Shown here: positions 8,322 through 17,474 of the stretch, piece after piece
How positions within the stretch are numbered: position 1 is the stretch's first letter
Layout of the letters: the number at the start of each line of letters is the position of its first letter
Source of the DNA: Novacetimonas pomaceti
Lineage (GTDB): Bacteria > Pseudomonadota > Alphaproteobacteria > Acetobacterales > Acetobacteraceae
Assembly: GCF_003207955.1 (NCBI RefSeq)
Contig: NZ_NOXG01000006.1
Span: forward strand, 74,142-138,141
DNA: 64,000 nt
Reading direction: 5' to 3'
The notes under the pieces: generated by a model
Database searches by the model: none
What the model saw: only the letters and a program-made list of their open reading frames with translations
What the model was told of the DNA's origin: nothing
Position numbers and translations under genes: made by a program

Positions 8322-9473
8322 ATGAACGGCGGCGCGGGTGATTTCTACTATCTGGATGCCAACGCATCCGAACCGCTCCGCCCGGAGGCGCTGGAGGCGA
8401 TGACGGCGGCGGCGCGGGTCGGTGGCAACCCGTCATCGGTTCACCGCGCCGGGCGCGCGGCGCGCGCGGTCATGGAAACCGCGCGGGAGGAAATGGCGGC
8501 CATTTTCGGCGCCACGGCGGAAAACTGCGTCATGACCTCCGGCGGGACGGAGGCGAACGTGCTGGCGATCGATGCGCTGGGCCAGGGGCGACCGATCCTG
8601 TATGGCGCGACGGAACATGACGCCGTGCGCATGGCCGCCAGCGCGCGCGGTGGGCAGGTCATTCCCGTTGACGGGCACGGGGTCGTCCGCGCCGACGCGC
8701 TGGCGGCCATGCTGGCGCGCGCGTCGGGGGATGATGCCCCGCTGGTGTGCGTGATGCTGGCGAATAACGAGACGGGGGTGATCCAGCCCATCGCGGAGAT
8801 TGCGCGCCTGTGTCGCGCCCATGGCGCGCGCCTGCATGTGGACGCGGTGCAGGCTGCGGGACGCATGGCGGTGGACCTGCGTGAACTGGGGGCGGACAGC
8901 ATGGCCGTCTCCGCCCACAAATTCGGCGGCCCGAAAGGGGCCGGGGCGCTCGTGCTGGCGGGCGATCGCTTTTTTGCCCTGCCGCCGATGCTGGCGGGCG
9001 GGGGGCAGGAACAGGGCCGGCGGGGTGGCACGCCCGCCCTTCCGGCGATCGCGGGCATGGCGGCCGCCCTGGTGGCGACGCGACGCGATTGTGCCGACCC
9101 GGCGTATCAGGGCCGCATGGCAGGATGGCGCGATGATATCGACCGGATGGCGCGCAGTTGTGGCGCGGTGGTATGTTCCGGTGACGCGCCGCGACTGCCC
9201 AACACCACATGCCTTGTCCTGCCCCACAGGCGGGCGCAGACGCAGCTGATCGCACTGGACATGGCGGGATTCTGCGTCTCCGCCGGGTCGGCCTGTTCCT
9301 CGGGCAAGGTGGCGCGTTCGCATGTCCTGGTTGCGATGGGCATGGACGATCTGGCCGGATGCGCCATCCGGGTATCCCTGCCATGGTCCGTCACGGCGGA
9401 ACAGGTGGGGGCGTTCATGGCCGCCTATGCCGACATGGCCGCGCGCCTTCCCGCCCGCGCGGGGGCTAGATGA
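8322..9473 (+). CDS. cysteine desulfurase-like protein (NifS/IscS paralogue)
   Basis: A PLP-dependent class V aminotransferase-fold protein of 383 residues. The PLP lysine is K200 in 'SAHKFGGPKG' and the sulfur-carrying cysteine is C325 in 'SAGSACSSGK', so it should take sulfur from cysteine to make a persulfide. The ATG at 8322 follows GGGGACTGAA; an upstream in-frame start at 8286 is less likely. It is the first of two tandem desulfurases and is more diverged from canonical IscS than the second. A similar pair (one diverged, one canonical) is known in Rickettsia ahead of the isc genes. Its sulfur acceptor is not known from sequence. Confidence 0.88.
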   Translation: MNGGAGDFYYLDANASEPLRPEALEAMTAAARVGGNPSSVHRAGRAARAVMETAREEMAAIFGATAENCVMTSGGTEANVLAIDALGQGRPILYGATEHDAVRMAASARGGQVIPVDGHGVVRADALAAMLARASGDDAPLVCVMLANNETGVIQPIAEIARLCRAHGARLHVDAVQAAGRMAVDLRELGADSMAVSAHKFGGPKGAGALVLAGDRFFALPPMLAGGGQEQGRRGGTPALPAIAGMAAALVATRRDCADPAYQGRMAGWRDDIDRMARSCGAVVCSGDAPRLPNTTCLVLPHRRAQTQLIALDMAGFCVSAGSACSSGKVARSHVLVAMGMDDLAGCAIRVSLPWSVTAEQVGAFMAAYADMAARLPARAGAR

Positions 9474-9570
9474 TGGCGCGTCGCGTTCCCACCTGTGGCC
9501 ATGATGATACCCGCCACCACAATGCCCGGCCATCGGGACGTTCCGGCCGCGCGACGTGGCGGGATGAGGG

Positions 9571-10758
9571 ATGACAATGCTCGATACGCCACAGCAACTG
9601 CACACGCCATTGCCGGATGGGGAAATCTACCTCGATTATCAGGCGACAACGCCCTGCGATCCCCGCGTGGTGGAGGAGATGCTGCCGTGGTTCACGCTGC
9701 AGTTCGCCAATCCGCACAGCGCCGATCACGCGGCCGGCCAGCGCGCGCAGGCCGCCGTGGAAATCGCGCGCGCGCGCGTTGCCGCTCTGCTGGGCGCCGA
9801 TGTGCGGGAGATCGTGTTTACCTCCGGCGCGACGGAGGCCAATAACCTCGCCATCAAGGGGGCGGTGCGTCACCTGCTGTCCATGGGCACGACCCGCCGC
9901 CGCGTCATCACGGTCGCCACCGAACATAAATGCGTGCTGGAATCCGTCCGCGACCTTGCCGCCGAAGGGTGCGAGCCCGTCATCCTGCCTGTCGGGGCGG
10001 ACGGGCGACTTGATCCCGATACGCTGCATCGCGCGCTGGAGGTGCCGACCCTGCTGGTCAGCATCATGGCGGCGAACAATGAAACGGGCGTCATCCATGA
10101 CCTGTCCGCCCTTGCGCCACTGGTGCGCCGGGCGGGCGCGCTGATGCACAGCGACCTTGCCCAGGCGGCGGGCAAGATCGCGCTGGATGTGGGCGGCCTC
10201 GATCTCGCCTCGGTCTCCGCGCACAAGATGTACGGGCCAAAAGGGGTGGGGGCGCTGTTTGTGCGCCGTCGCCCGCGCGTGCGCCTGACGCCGCTGTTTT
10301 CGGGCGGCGGGCAGGAACGGGGCCTGCGGTCGGGCACGCTGCCCGCGCCGCTGCTGATCGGCTTTGGCGCGGCATGCCACATCGCGATGCAGGAAATGGC
10401 GGCGGACGGCGCGCGCATGCGCATGCTGCGTGACCGCCTGCTCCACCTCCTGCGGGCCGGGTGTCCGGGGCTGGAGGTCAACGGCAGCATGGAACACCGC
10501 CTTGCGTCCAACCTGAACCTGCGTTTTGCCAACGCCACCGCCCTTGATATCATGGCACGCGCGCCCGAACTGTGTGTGTCCACCGGCTCAGCGTGTTCTT
10601 CGGCGCAACTGGTGCCTTCCTATGTCCTGACGGCGATGGGGCTGGACGCGGCGCAGGCCGCGCGAAGCTTGCGTCTGGCGGTGGGACGCTATACCTCACG
10701 CGCCGATGTGGATCGTGCGGCGGCGATCCTGTGCCGCGCGGCGGCAGGGGACACGTAG
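9571..10758 (+). CDS. iscS: cysteine desulfurase IscS
   Basis: A 395-residue canonical group I desulfurase. 'YLDYQATTPCDPRV' opens the fold, 'SGATEANNLAIKG' and 'ANNETGVI' bind PLP, the Schiff-base lysine is K219 ('SAHKMYGPKG'), and the persulfide cysteine is C342 on the mobile loop ('STGSACSSAQ'). It supplies sulfur for tRNA thiolation and Fe-S clusters. A second ATG at 9577, with GAGGG six bases before it, may be the real start. 97 bases separate it from the paralogue upstream. Ferredoxin and mnmA follow, pointing to tRNA 2-thiolation as the local role; iscU, iscA and hscAB are absent here. Confidence 0.92.
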   Translation: MTMLDTPQQLHTPLPDGEIYLDYQATTPCDPRVVEEMLPWFTLQFANPHSADHAAGQRAQAAVEIARARVAALLGADVREIVFTSGATEANNLAIKGAVRHLLSMGTTRRRVITVATEHKCVLESVRDLAAEGCEPVILPVGADGRLDPDTLHRALEVPTLLVSIMAANNETGVIHDLSALAPLVRRAGALMHSDLAQAAGKIALDVGGLDLASVSAHKMYGPKGVGALFVRRRPRVRLTPLFSGGGQERGLRSGTLPAPLLIGFGAACHIAMQEMAADGARMRMLRDRLLHLLRAGCPGLEVNGSMEHRLASNLNLRFANATALDIMARAPELCVSTGSACSSAQLVPSYVLTAMGLDAAQAARSLRLAVGRYTSRADVDRAAAILCRAAAGDT

Positions 10759-10815
10759 CGCGGGGAAGAGCGGCCCGGCAGGGATGTCCGGGCATGGAAC
10801 TGTGTTCAGGATGGA

Positions 10816-11133
10816 ATGATGGCGCATATTGTTTTTGTCGAACGTGATGGCACCCGGCGCGAGGTCGCGGCCCCCATCGGGCTGTCGGTGCTGGAAATCG
10901 CGCACAAGAACGGAATTGACCTCGAAGGCGCGTGCGAGGGATCACTGGCGTGCGCGACGTGCCATGTCGTTGTCGATCCGCAGTGGGCGGACAAGCTGAC
11001 GCCCCCGACTGAGGATGAGGAAGACATGCTCGATCTTGCCTTCGGGCTTGAAAAGACCTCGCGCCTTGGCTGCCAGATCGTGATGACCGAGGCGCTCGAT
11101 GGCCTCGTGGTGCGCCTGCCGCACACATCCTGA
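10816..11133 (+). CDS. [2Fe-2S] ferredoxin, ISC type
   Basis: A 105-residue adrenodoxin-like ferredoxin. Cluster ligands are C40, C46, C49 and C86 (C-x5-C-x2-C then C in 'LGCQIV'). This is the class that donates electrons during Fe-S assembly or to cytochrome P450. Two adjacent ATG codons (10816, 10819) follow CAGGATGGA. Placed between iscS and mnmA, so it probably serves the sulfur-transfer system. Confidence 0.92.
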   Translation: MMAHIVFVERDGTRREVAAPIGLSVLEIAHKNGIDLEGACEGSLACATCHVVVDPQWADKLTPPTEDEEDMLDLAFGLEKTSRLGCQIVMTEALDGLVVRLPHTS

Positions 11134-11168
11134 CGCGGGCGGGCTGATAATTCCTTTGACGTCGGGTC

Positions 11169-11187
11169 CCTGCCTTCGATAGGCAGG
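11169..11187 (+). other. stem-loop in the ferredoxin-mnmA gap
   Basis: A perfect 7-bp stem, CCTGCCT at 11169-11175 and AGGCAGG at 11181-11187, with a five-base loop. It lies 43-62 bases before the mnmA start. No T-run follows, so it is not an ordinary terminator; it could protect or separate the mRNA halves. Confidence 0.5.
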
Positions 11188-11230
11188 AAGGCCCGGTTGT
11201 CGTTCCCTGATCTGAAAGTATAGCGGACCC

Positions 11231-12310
11231 ATGCGTATCCTGGTCGCCATGTCCGGCGGGGTGGACAGTTCGGTTGTCGCCGCCCGCCTTGTCGCGGAGG
11301 GACATGATGTGGTGGGGGCGACCCTGCAGCTTTATGATTCGCGTGAAAGCGCGCGCAAGGGGGCGTGCTGCGCCGGGCGCGACATCCATGACGCGCGGCG
11401 CGTGGCCGACCGTCTGGGGATCGCGCATTATGTCATCGACGCCGAACGGCGTTTCCGCGACAGCGTGATCGAAAAATTCGCCGATGCCTATGCCGGGGGT
11501 GAAACGCCGGTTCCGTGCGTTGCGTGCAATCAGGGCGTGAAATTCACCGACCTTCTGGGCATGGCGCGCGACCTGGGTGTCGATGCGATGGCCACCGGCC
11601 ATTACGTGCGCCGCATCGAAGGGCCGGATGGCGTGGAACTGCACCGCCCGGTGGACCGGACGCGCGACCAGTCATGGTTCCTGTTCGCCACCACGCTCCA
11701 GCAGCTTGGCTTCCTGCGCTTCCCACTTGGCGACATGCCGGACAAGGATGCCGTGCGCGCGCAGGCCGAGCAGTTCGGCCTTGCGGTGGCGGGAAAGCCC
11801 GACAGCCAGGACCTGTGCTTCGTCCCCGATGGTTCCTATGCCGCGCTGGTGGAAAAGCTGCGTCCGGAAACTGGCGGCGGGGGAGAGATCGTGGATCTGC
11901 GCGGCAACGTGGTCGGCGCGCATGAAGGCGTCGCGCGGTACACCGTGGGGCAGAGCCGCCGGCTGGGCGATGCGACGATGCATGGCGGCGAACGCCAGAT
12001 GGTGGTGGGGATCGAACCCGCCCGCCGCCGCGTGGTCATCGGTCCGCGCACGCAGGGCGTTACGCGCGAACTGCGGCTGCGGGACATGAACTGGCTGGTT
12101 GACGCGCCGGCGGAAGGGCTGCGCTGCGGGGTGCAGATCCGCGCGCGTGAGGACGTGCGGCCCGCGACCGTCTGGCGCGGTCCCGACGGCGGGGCATCGG
12201 TCCTCCTTGACGAAGCGGCGGTGCCTGCCCCGGGGCAGGCCTGTGTGATGTATGACGGGACGCGGGTGCTGGGCGGGGGATTCATCCGTCGGCATGATCC
12301 CGTGGCCTGA
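11231..12310 (+). CDS. mnmA: tRNA 2-thiouridylase MnmA
   Basis: Makes 2-thiouridine at U34 of tRNA-Lys, -Glu and -Gln using sulfur passed from IscS. The 359 residues show the PP-loop ATP site 'AMSGGVDSSV' at the N-terminus, the catalytic Cys in 'VACNQGVKF' and the second Cys in 'QDLCFV'. The C-terminal beta domain carries 'YTVGQSRRLG'. Starts with ATG at 11231. Its position behind iscS and a ferredoxin matches its need for persulfide sulfur. Its substrate tRNA-Lys(UUU) is encoded in this same window at 59.3 kb. Confidence 0.95.
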   Translation: MRILVAMSGGVDSSVVAARLVAEGHDVVGATLQLYDSRESARKGACCAGRDIHDARRVADRLGIAHYVIDAERRFRDSVIEKFADAYAGGETPVPCVACNQGVKFTDLLGMARDLGVDAMATGHYVRRIEGPDGVELHRPVDRTRDQSWFLFATTLQQLGFLRFPLGDMPDKDAVRAQAEQFGLAVAGKPDSQDLCFVPDGSYAALVEKLRPETGGGGEIVDLRGNVVGAHEGVARYTVGQSRRLGDATMHGGERQMVVGIEPARRRVVIGPRTQGVTRELRLRDMNWLVDAPAEGLRCGVQIRAREDVRPATVWRGPDGGASVLLDEAAVPAPGQACVMYDGTRVLGGGFIRRHDPVA

Positions 12311-12339
12311 CTGTCTGACCGGTACGAAAGGGCGAAGGC

Positions 12340-13008
12340 ATGTCTGAAGGATCACTGGTCATCGGGACGCGGCGCTATTCCTCGTGGTCGTTGCGGGGCT
12401 GGCTTGCGGTACGGCTGGCGGGACTGGATGTGGAGGAAGTCGTCATTCCCCTGTCCAATGATGGCAACACGTCGGCCATCAAGACGATTTCCCCCAGCGG
12501 CAAGGTGCCCTATCTGGAACATCGGGGCGTTGCGGTATGGGAAAGCATCGCGATCTGCGAATACTGCGCCGATCATGTGCCGTCCCTGTGGCCCGCGTCC
12601 CCGCGTCCCCGTGCCTTTGCCCGCAGCATCGCGGCGGAAATGCATGCCGGGTTCCGGGCATTGCGCGCGGCCATGCCGATGAATGTTGGCCGTAACGCAA
12701 GGCCACTGGCAAATGGAACGACGGATGATATCGACGCCGATATCGCGCGTATCGACGCCATCTGGACGGAGGCGCGCCTTGATTTCGGGCAGGACGGCGC
12801 GTTCCTGTTCGGCCCGCAATTCACGCTGGCGGACGTGATGTTCGCGCCCATCGTCTCGCGCTTCCTGTCCTATGGGGTCACGCCTTCCCCGGAATCTGTA
12901 GCCTACATGAAGGCGGTGCGGGCGCATCCGCTGGTGGACCAGTGGTACCAGGACGCGCTGGCGGAGCCGAAGGAATGGCGCAACGCCCGGTTCGAGGATA
13001 TTCCCTGA
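12340..13008 (+). CDS. glutathione S-transferase family protein
   Basis: 222 residues with a thioredoxin-like N-terminal domain ('LVIGTRRYSSWSLRGWLAVR', then 'SGKVPYLEH' with the cis-proline and 'VWESIAICEY' for the glutathione gamma-glutamyl group), followed by an all-helical C-terminal domain. Ser in 'SSWS' is the likely thiol-activating residue. Substrate unknown. It starts 29 bases after mnmA and may be read on the same transcript. A terminator-like hairpin lies about 65 bases downstream. Confidence 0.88.
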   Translation: MSEGSLVIGTRRYSSWSLRGWLAVRLAGLDVEEVVIPLSNDGNTSAIKTISPSGKVPYLEHRGVAVWESIAICEYCADHVPSLWPASPRPRAFARSIAAEMHAGFRALRAAMPMNVGRNARPLANGTTDDIDADIARIDAIWTEARLDFGQDGAFLFGPQFTLADVMFAPIVSRFLSYGVTPSPESVAYMKAVRAHPLVDQWYQDALAEPKEWRNARFEDIP

Positions 13009-13027
13009 GGCGCGCTTTCGGATCTGA

Positions 13028-13126
13028 CCTGAAAATAACCCTTTGATAAAAAACAACGGAAATTTCCAGATGCCGCCATTTCGCCAGAAGGCGGCGTTTT
13101 GCGGATGGCTTTGGGAACATTCTTTG
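13028..13126 (+). repeat. decayed copy of the palindromic intergenic element (copy E)
   Basis: Follows the order of the better copies: a CTGAAAATAACC flank, CTTTGATAAAAAACAA, then GCCGCC at 13072-13077 pairing with GGCGGC at 13090-13095 followed by GTTTTG, then a GCTTTGGGAACATTCTTTGC remnant of the second hairpin. Many bases have changed. It may simply be the terminator of the upstream glutathione transferase; the relationship is tentative. Confidence 0.45.
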
Positions 13127-13143
13127 CACCATCGGCCAAAGCC

Positions 13144-14235
13144 ATGAAGGTCGTGACGGTACTGCCCCGGCGCGAGGGATATGCCACCGATGCTGCTGGT
13201 GCGATCGGCCTGCAGGTCACGGCCATGGCGGGGCCGGATGACGTGGTCGTGGGCGTCCCGATAACGGGAACGCCCCTGCCGGGGGGACATTTCGTGCCTG
13301 CCCCGATCGGGATATGGCCGCCGGGCGGCACATTGTGGCGGTATGCCCATGCCGTCGCGCGCGCCATCAGGCGTCATGCGGTGTCGCCTGATCTGATCGA
13401 GGTGCATAACCGTCCCGACATGGCCCTGTTCCTCGGACGGCGTTTTCCCTCCGTCCCGATCCTGCTGGTGCTGCATAACGATCCGCAGGGGATGCGTTTC
13501 GCGCGTACGCCCCGCGCGCGGCGTGCCCTGCTGCGTCGCGTGCGCGTTGCCGCCGTGTCGCACTGGCTGCGGGAACGTTTTCTGGACGGACTGCCCCCGC
13601 AATGCGCCGGGGATGTCGCCTTTTCCCCCAACGGGACCATCGTGCCCGCGACCTGCCTGCCCGATGCAGGGCGTGAGCGCGTGGTCATGTTCGCCGGGCG
13701 GGTCGTGGCGGACAAGGGGGCGGACCTGTTCGTGCAGGCATGGGCAATGGTGCGCCATGCCTGTCCCGGCTGGCGTGCCGTGATGTATGGCGCGGACCGT
13801 TTTTTCGCGGATGCCGATGAAACCCCGTTCATCGCCGCGCTTCGCCCGCAGGCCGAGGCGGCGGGCGTGGAAATGGTGGGATACCGCCCCCATGCCGACG
13901 TGCTGGCGGCCATGGGACGCGCGGCGATCATGGTCATGCCCGTCCGCTGGGCGGAGCCGTTTGGCGTCAGCGCGCTTGAAGCGATGGCGGCGGGAACGGC
14001 CCTGATTGCCTCGCCCAATGGCGCGCTGGCGCGACTGGTGGGCGATGGTGGGCTGCTGGTGCCCCCCACCCCGGTGGAAGGGCTGGCCCGGGCGATGTCG
14101 GACCTGATGGCCTCGTCCCCCGCGCGGGTGGCGCTGTCGGCGCGGGGGCGCGAACAGGCGCGGCGGTACGACCTTGCGCGGACGCGGGCCATCCGCTGGC
14201 AGGTCCGCGCCGCGTGTCTGGGGCCGCGTGCATGA
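13144..14235 (+). CDS. GT4-type glycosyltransferase
   Basis: 363 residues from the ATG at 13144, where the Rossmann start 'MKVVTVLPRREGYATDAAGA' begins. In-frame TTG and ATG at 13099 and 13105 would lie inside the repeat remnant and are less likely. The donor domain shows 'VVMFAGRVVADKGADLF', 'VGYRPHADVLAAMG' and the EX7E motif 'AEPFGVSALEAM'. Cytoplasmic GT-B enzyme of unknown sugar specificity; probably for lipopolysaccharide or exopolysaccharide. Next gene is 85 bases on and unrelated by pathway. Confidence 0.85.
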   Translation: MKVVTVLPRREGYATDAAGAIGLQVTAMAGPDDVVVGVPITGTPLPGGHFVPAPIGIWPPGGTLWRYAHAVARAIRRHAVSPDLIEVHNRPDMALFLGRRFPSVPILLVLHNDPQGMRFARTPRARRALLRRVRVAAVSHWLRERFLDGLPPQCAGDVAFSPNGTIVPATCLPDAGRERVVMFAGRVVADKGADLFVQAWAMVRHACPGWRAVMYGADRFFADADETPFIAALRPQAEAAGVEMVGYRPHADVLAAMGRAAIMVMPVRWAEPFGVSALEAMAAGTALIASPNGALARLVGDGGLLVPPTPVEGLARAMSDLMASSPARVALSARGREQARRYDLARTRAIRWQVRAACLGPRA

Positions 14236-14320
14236 CCCTGTTGCATGGGGGGGTATGTGACAGGCGCCCCCGTATGCCTATATGCAGGAATTACAATTAC
14301 GCAGATTGATGGAGTACACC

Positions 14321-15313
14321 ATGTCGGACGCCACGCAGGCATCGCCGGATACCGACCGGCTTGTGCCGGTCACGGTCCTGACCGGATTTCTGGGCGCGGG
14401 AAAGACGACGCTGCTCAATCACATCCTGACCGCCGAACATGGCCGCAAATACGCGGTCGTGGTCAACGAATTCGGGGAACTGGGCGTGGATAACGACCTC
14501 GTCGTCGATGCGGACGAGGAAGTGTTCGAAATGAACAACGGCTGCATCTGCTGCACCGTGCGCGGTGACCTGATCCGTATCCTTGGCAACCTGATGAAGC
14601 GGCGGGGCAAGTTCGACGGCATCATCGTGGAGACGACCGGCCTTGCCGATCCCGCCCCCGTCGCGCAGACCTTTTTCGTTGACGAGGACGTGCGCGGCAA
14701 GACGCGGCTGGATGCGGTCGTGACCGTGGTCGATGCCTACAACGTGCTCCAGACGCTCAATGAAAGCCCGGAGGCGGTGAACCAGATCGCCTTTGCCGAT
14801 GTCATCATCCTCAACAAGACCGACCTTGTGGACGAAGTGGCGCTGGCGACCATCGAATCGCGTATCCGCGCGATCAATGGCGTGGCCCGCCTGCACCGCG
14901 CGCAGCGCGGGGATGTCCCGCTCAGCGATGTGCTGGACCAGGGGGGATTTGACCTGCAGCGCGCGCTCCAGCAGGCGCCGCGTTTTCTGGAGGAGAGCGA
15001 ACATCACCACGAGGAGGACGTGACCTCGATGTCCTTCGTGGTGGAAGAACCGCTTGACGGGGCGAAGTTCCAGGCATGGATCGGCGCGCTGCTTCAGGAG
15101 AAGGGGGCGGATATCCTGCGCGCCAAGGGCATCCTGAACTATGCCGGGGAATCGCAGAGGTTTGCGTTCCAGGCGGTGCATATGATGGCCGATGGCGGTT
15201 TCATCGGGCCATGGAAAAAGGGCGAGAAGCCGGAATCCCGTCTGGTGTTCATCGGACGCAACCTCAACCGTCCGCAGCTGCGTCGCGGATTTGAAAGCTG
15301 CCGTGCGAAATGA
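14321..15313 (+). CDS. CobW/COG0523 GTPase (putative metallochaperone)
   Basis: 330 residues. Walker A 'GFLGAGKTTLL', the metal-binding CxCC motif in 'NNGCICCTV', and the guanine-specificity motif 'NKTD' identify a COG0523 GTPase, a family that delivers zinc or cobalt to target enzymes. A His/Glu stretch 'ESEHHHEEDV' before the C-terminal domain is typical of zinc-handling members. The start at 14321 has GGAG at 14309-14312; an upstream ATG at 14282 is excluded by spacing. It overlaps the WD40 gene by ATGA, a pairing known in alphaproteobacteria. Confidence 0.92.
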   Translation: MSDATQASPDTDRLVPVTVLTGFLGAGKTTLLNHILTAEHGRKYAVVVNEFGELGVDNDLVVDADEEVFEMNNGCICCTVRGDLIRILGNLMKRRGKFDGIIVETTGLADPAPVAQTFFVDEDVRGKTRLDAVVTVVDAYNVLQTLNESPEAVNQIAFADVIILNKTDLVDEVALATIESRIRAINGVARLHRAQRGDVPLSDVLDQGGFDLQRALQQAPRFLEESEHHHEEDVTSMSFVVEEPLDGAKFQAWIGALLQEKGADILRAKGILNYAGESQRFAFQAVHMMADGGFIGPWKKGEKPESRLVFIGRNLNRPQLRRGFESCRAK

Positions 15314-16383
15314 GTGACCGGATGAATGAGGCCGCGCCCGTCTCCCTTCTGGAACGGCGCGGCGCGACCCGCACGCTGGACGCCCATGTGACCGGCTGCG
15401 CCATTTCGCGCGACAGCCAGCAGGTCGCCTTCGTAACGGGGGAGGGGGATATCATCGTCGCCCCGCGCGCCGACTGGGGGCAGGCCGATGCGTGGCAGGT
15501 GACGACCGTCCATGACGGCGCGGTCCTGTCCGTGGCGGCGGACGCCGCGCCGGGGGGATTCCTGACGGGCGGGGACGACAACACCCTGCGCCGCATCGCC
15601 GCCGACGGGACGGTCAGCGAACTGGTGCGGGGACGCCGCTGGGTCGAGCATGTCGCGACATGGGCCAACCCGAAGGACGCGACAAAGGGTGGCGTGATCG
15701 CCTTTGTCGCGGGCCGTCAGGTGGAACTGCGCGATGCGTCGGGAGAGACGACGCTCAAGACGCTGGACCATCCCTCTACCGTCAGCGGCATCACCTTTGA
15801 CGCGAAGGGCAAGCGCATCGCCGCGTCGCATTACAATGGCGCGACGATGTGGTTCGTCCATGCAAAGGTCGATACGCCGCGCCAGCTGGAATGGAAGGGC
15901 AGCCATATCGGCGTCGTCATCCACCCCGAGGGCGAGGCGCTGGTGACATCGATGCAGGAATCCGAACTGCATGGATGGCGGCTGTCGGACGGGCACAACA
16001 TGCGCATGAGCGGCTATCCCGCCAAGGTGGCGTCGATGGCCTTTACCCGCAATGGCAAATGGCTTGTGACCAGTGGCGCGGACGTCGTGGTGATGTGGCC
16101 GTTCTTTGGCGGTGGCCCGATGGGCAAGGCGCCGGCGGAACTGGGTGGTGTGCCGGGCGTGATCTGCACCCGCGTGGCGACCCATCCCGTCCATGATATC
16201 GTCGCGGCGGGCTTTGCCGACGGGACCGTGCTGCTGGCCGATACCACGGCGCAGAAGATCCTGCCGGTCTGCACGGCGGGTGGCGGCCCCATTTCCGCGC
16301 TGGCCTTCAGCGACGATGGCTGCGCCCTTGCCTTCGGGACGGAGGAAGGACGCATCGCGATCGTGGACCTGTCCGCGCGTTGA
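15310..16383 (+). CDS. WD40 repeat protein
   Basis: 357 residues that fit one seven-bladed beta-propeller. Blades are marked by repeats such as 'GAVLSVAADAAPGGFLTGGDD', 'STVSGITFDAKGKRIAASHY' and 'GPISALAFSDDGCALAFGTE' (Asp-rich turns, no signal peptide). Propellers of this type are protein-binding scaffolds. The ATGA overlap with the CobW gene suggests the two proteins act together, perhaps as GTPase plus docking partner; that is inference. Its stop overlaps the start of the following glycosyltransferase. Confidence 0.85.
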   Translation: MSDRMNEAAPVSLLERRGATRTLDAHVTGCAISRDSQQVAFVTGEGDIIVAPRADWGQADAWQVTTVHDGAVLSVAADAAPGGFLTGGDDNTLRRIAADGTVSELVRGRRWVEHVATWANPKDATKGGVIAFVAGRQVELRDASGETTLKTLDHPSTVSGITFDAKGKRIAASHYNGATMWFVHAKVDTPRQLEWKGSHIGVVIHPEGEALVTSMQESELHGWRLSDGHNMRMSGYPAKVASMAFTRNGKWLVTSGADVVVMWPFFGGGPMGKAPAELGGVPGVICTRVATHPVHDIVAAGFADGTVLLADTTAQKILPVCTAGGGPISALAFSDDGCALAFGTEEGRIAIVDLSAR

Positions 16384-17474
16384 ACGACATGGCGCGCCCG
16401 GACGACGCCACGGACGCCACGGGCGCTGTGGTGCCCCCCGTGCGTGTCCTGCATGTCATGGCGGGCCGGGGAAATGGCGGGGCGGAGCTGTATTCGACGG
16501 ACGTGATCCTCAGCCTGCAGCAGGCAGGTCTGGCGCAATGCGTGGTGATGCGTCCCGACGCGCCGCGCGTGCGCGAACTGCGTGCGGCGGGGGTGGATGT
16601 CATCACCGATGTCATGCGCCCGCCTTTTGCCCTGATGCAGCGTCGCCGCATGGGCGGGGTGATCGCGCGGTACCGTCCCGATATCGTGCATTGCTGGCTG
16701 CGTCGCGCCGCCGAACTGACCCCTCGCGATGCGGGTGCCGCGGCGCAGGTCATCGGCTGGTTCGGGAATTACAAGGACCTGCGCGCGTTTTCGCACTGTC
16801 GCTGGTTCGTGGGATGCACCCCCGACATGGCGCGGTCGATGCGCGCGCGCGGGATCGCGGACGATCATGTCGCCTATATCCCGACCTTCCCCTCGGTGGA
16901 GGTCGCAGCCCCGCTGTCACGCCAGACGCTGGACACGCCGGCGGATGCGCGCGTGCTGCTGAGCCTGTCGCGCCTGCATGAGGCCAAGGGACTGGAAACC
17001 CTGCTGCATGCCCTGCGTGACCTGCCGGACTGTTACCTGTGGATGGCCGGGACAGGGCCGCTGCGCAACGCGCTGGGGGAACTGGCGCGGCGGCTGGGGG
17101 TGGAATCGCGTGTCCGCTTCCTTGGGTGGCGGACGGATCGCGGCGCGCTGCTGGCGGCGGCGGATGTGTGTGTCCTGCCCTCCCGCTATGAACCGTTCGG
17201 GACGGTGATCCTTGATGCCTGGTCGGCGCGCGCGCCGCTGGTCGCGTGCGCCAGCGCCGGGCCGCGCGCGCATGTGCGCAATGGCGAAAATGGCATGCTG
17301 GTGCCGATCGACGATGTCGGGGCATTGCGCGGCGCACTGCGCGCCGTCCTTGACGACGCGTCCCTTCGCGCGCGCATCATTGCCGGGGGATACGCGGATT
17401 ACGAGGCCAGCTATACCCGTGCGGCGGTGACGCGGCGCTGGCTTGAATATTACCGCCGGATTTCCGCCTGCTGA
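16380..17474 (+). CDS. GT4-type glycosyltransferase
   Basis: 364 residues if started at the TTG at 16380, which overlaps the WD40 stop; the ATG at 16389 is an alternative. N-terminal 'VLHVMAGRGNGGAELY' is typical of GT4 enzymes. The donor domain has 'LLSLSRLHEAKGLETLL' and 'YEPFGTVILDAW', where the second Glu of EX7E is replaced by Asp. Sugar unknown. Physical linkage to CobW and WD40 genes does not reveal a pathway. The last 25 bases overlap the ClC gene tail-to-tail. Confidence 0.85.
   Translation: MNDMARPDDATDATGAVVPPVRVLHVMAGRGNGGAELYSTDVILSLQQAGLAQCVVMRPDAPRVRELRAAGVDVITDVMRPPFALMQRRRMGGVIARYRPDIVHCWLRRAAELTPRDAGAAAQVIGWFGNYKDLRAFSHCRWFVGCTPDMARSMRARGIADDHVAYIPTFPSVEVAAPLSRQTLDTPADARVLLSLSRLHEAKGLETLLHALRDLPDCYLWMAGTGPLRNALGELARRLGVESRVRFLGWRTDRGALLAAADVCVLPSRYEPFGTVILDAWSARAPLVACASAGPRAHVRNGENGMLVPIDDVGALRGALRAVLDDASLRARIIAGGYADYEASYTRAAVTRRWLEYYRRISAC

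Noticed and set aside
14240..14320. Zur-box upstream of the CobW gene
   Set aside because: The AATTACAATTACG stretch is a direct, not palindromic, repeat and does not match a known Zur site.
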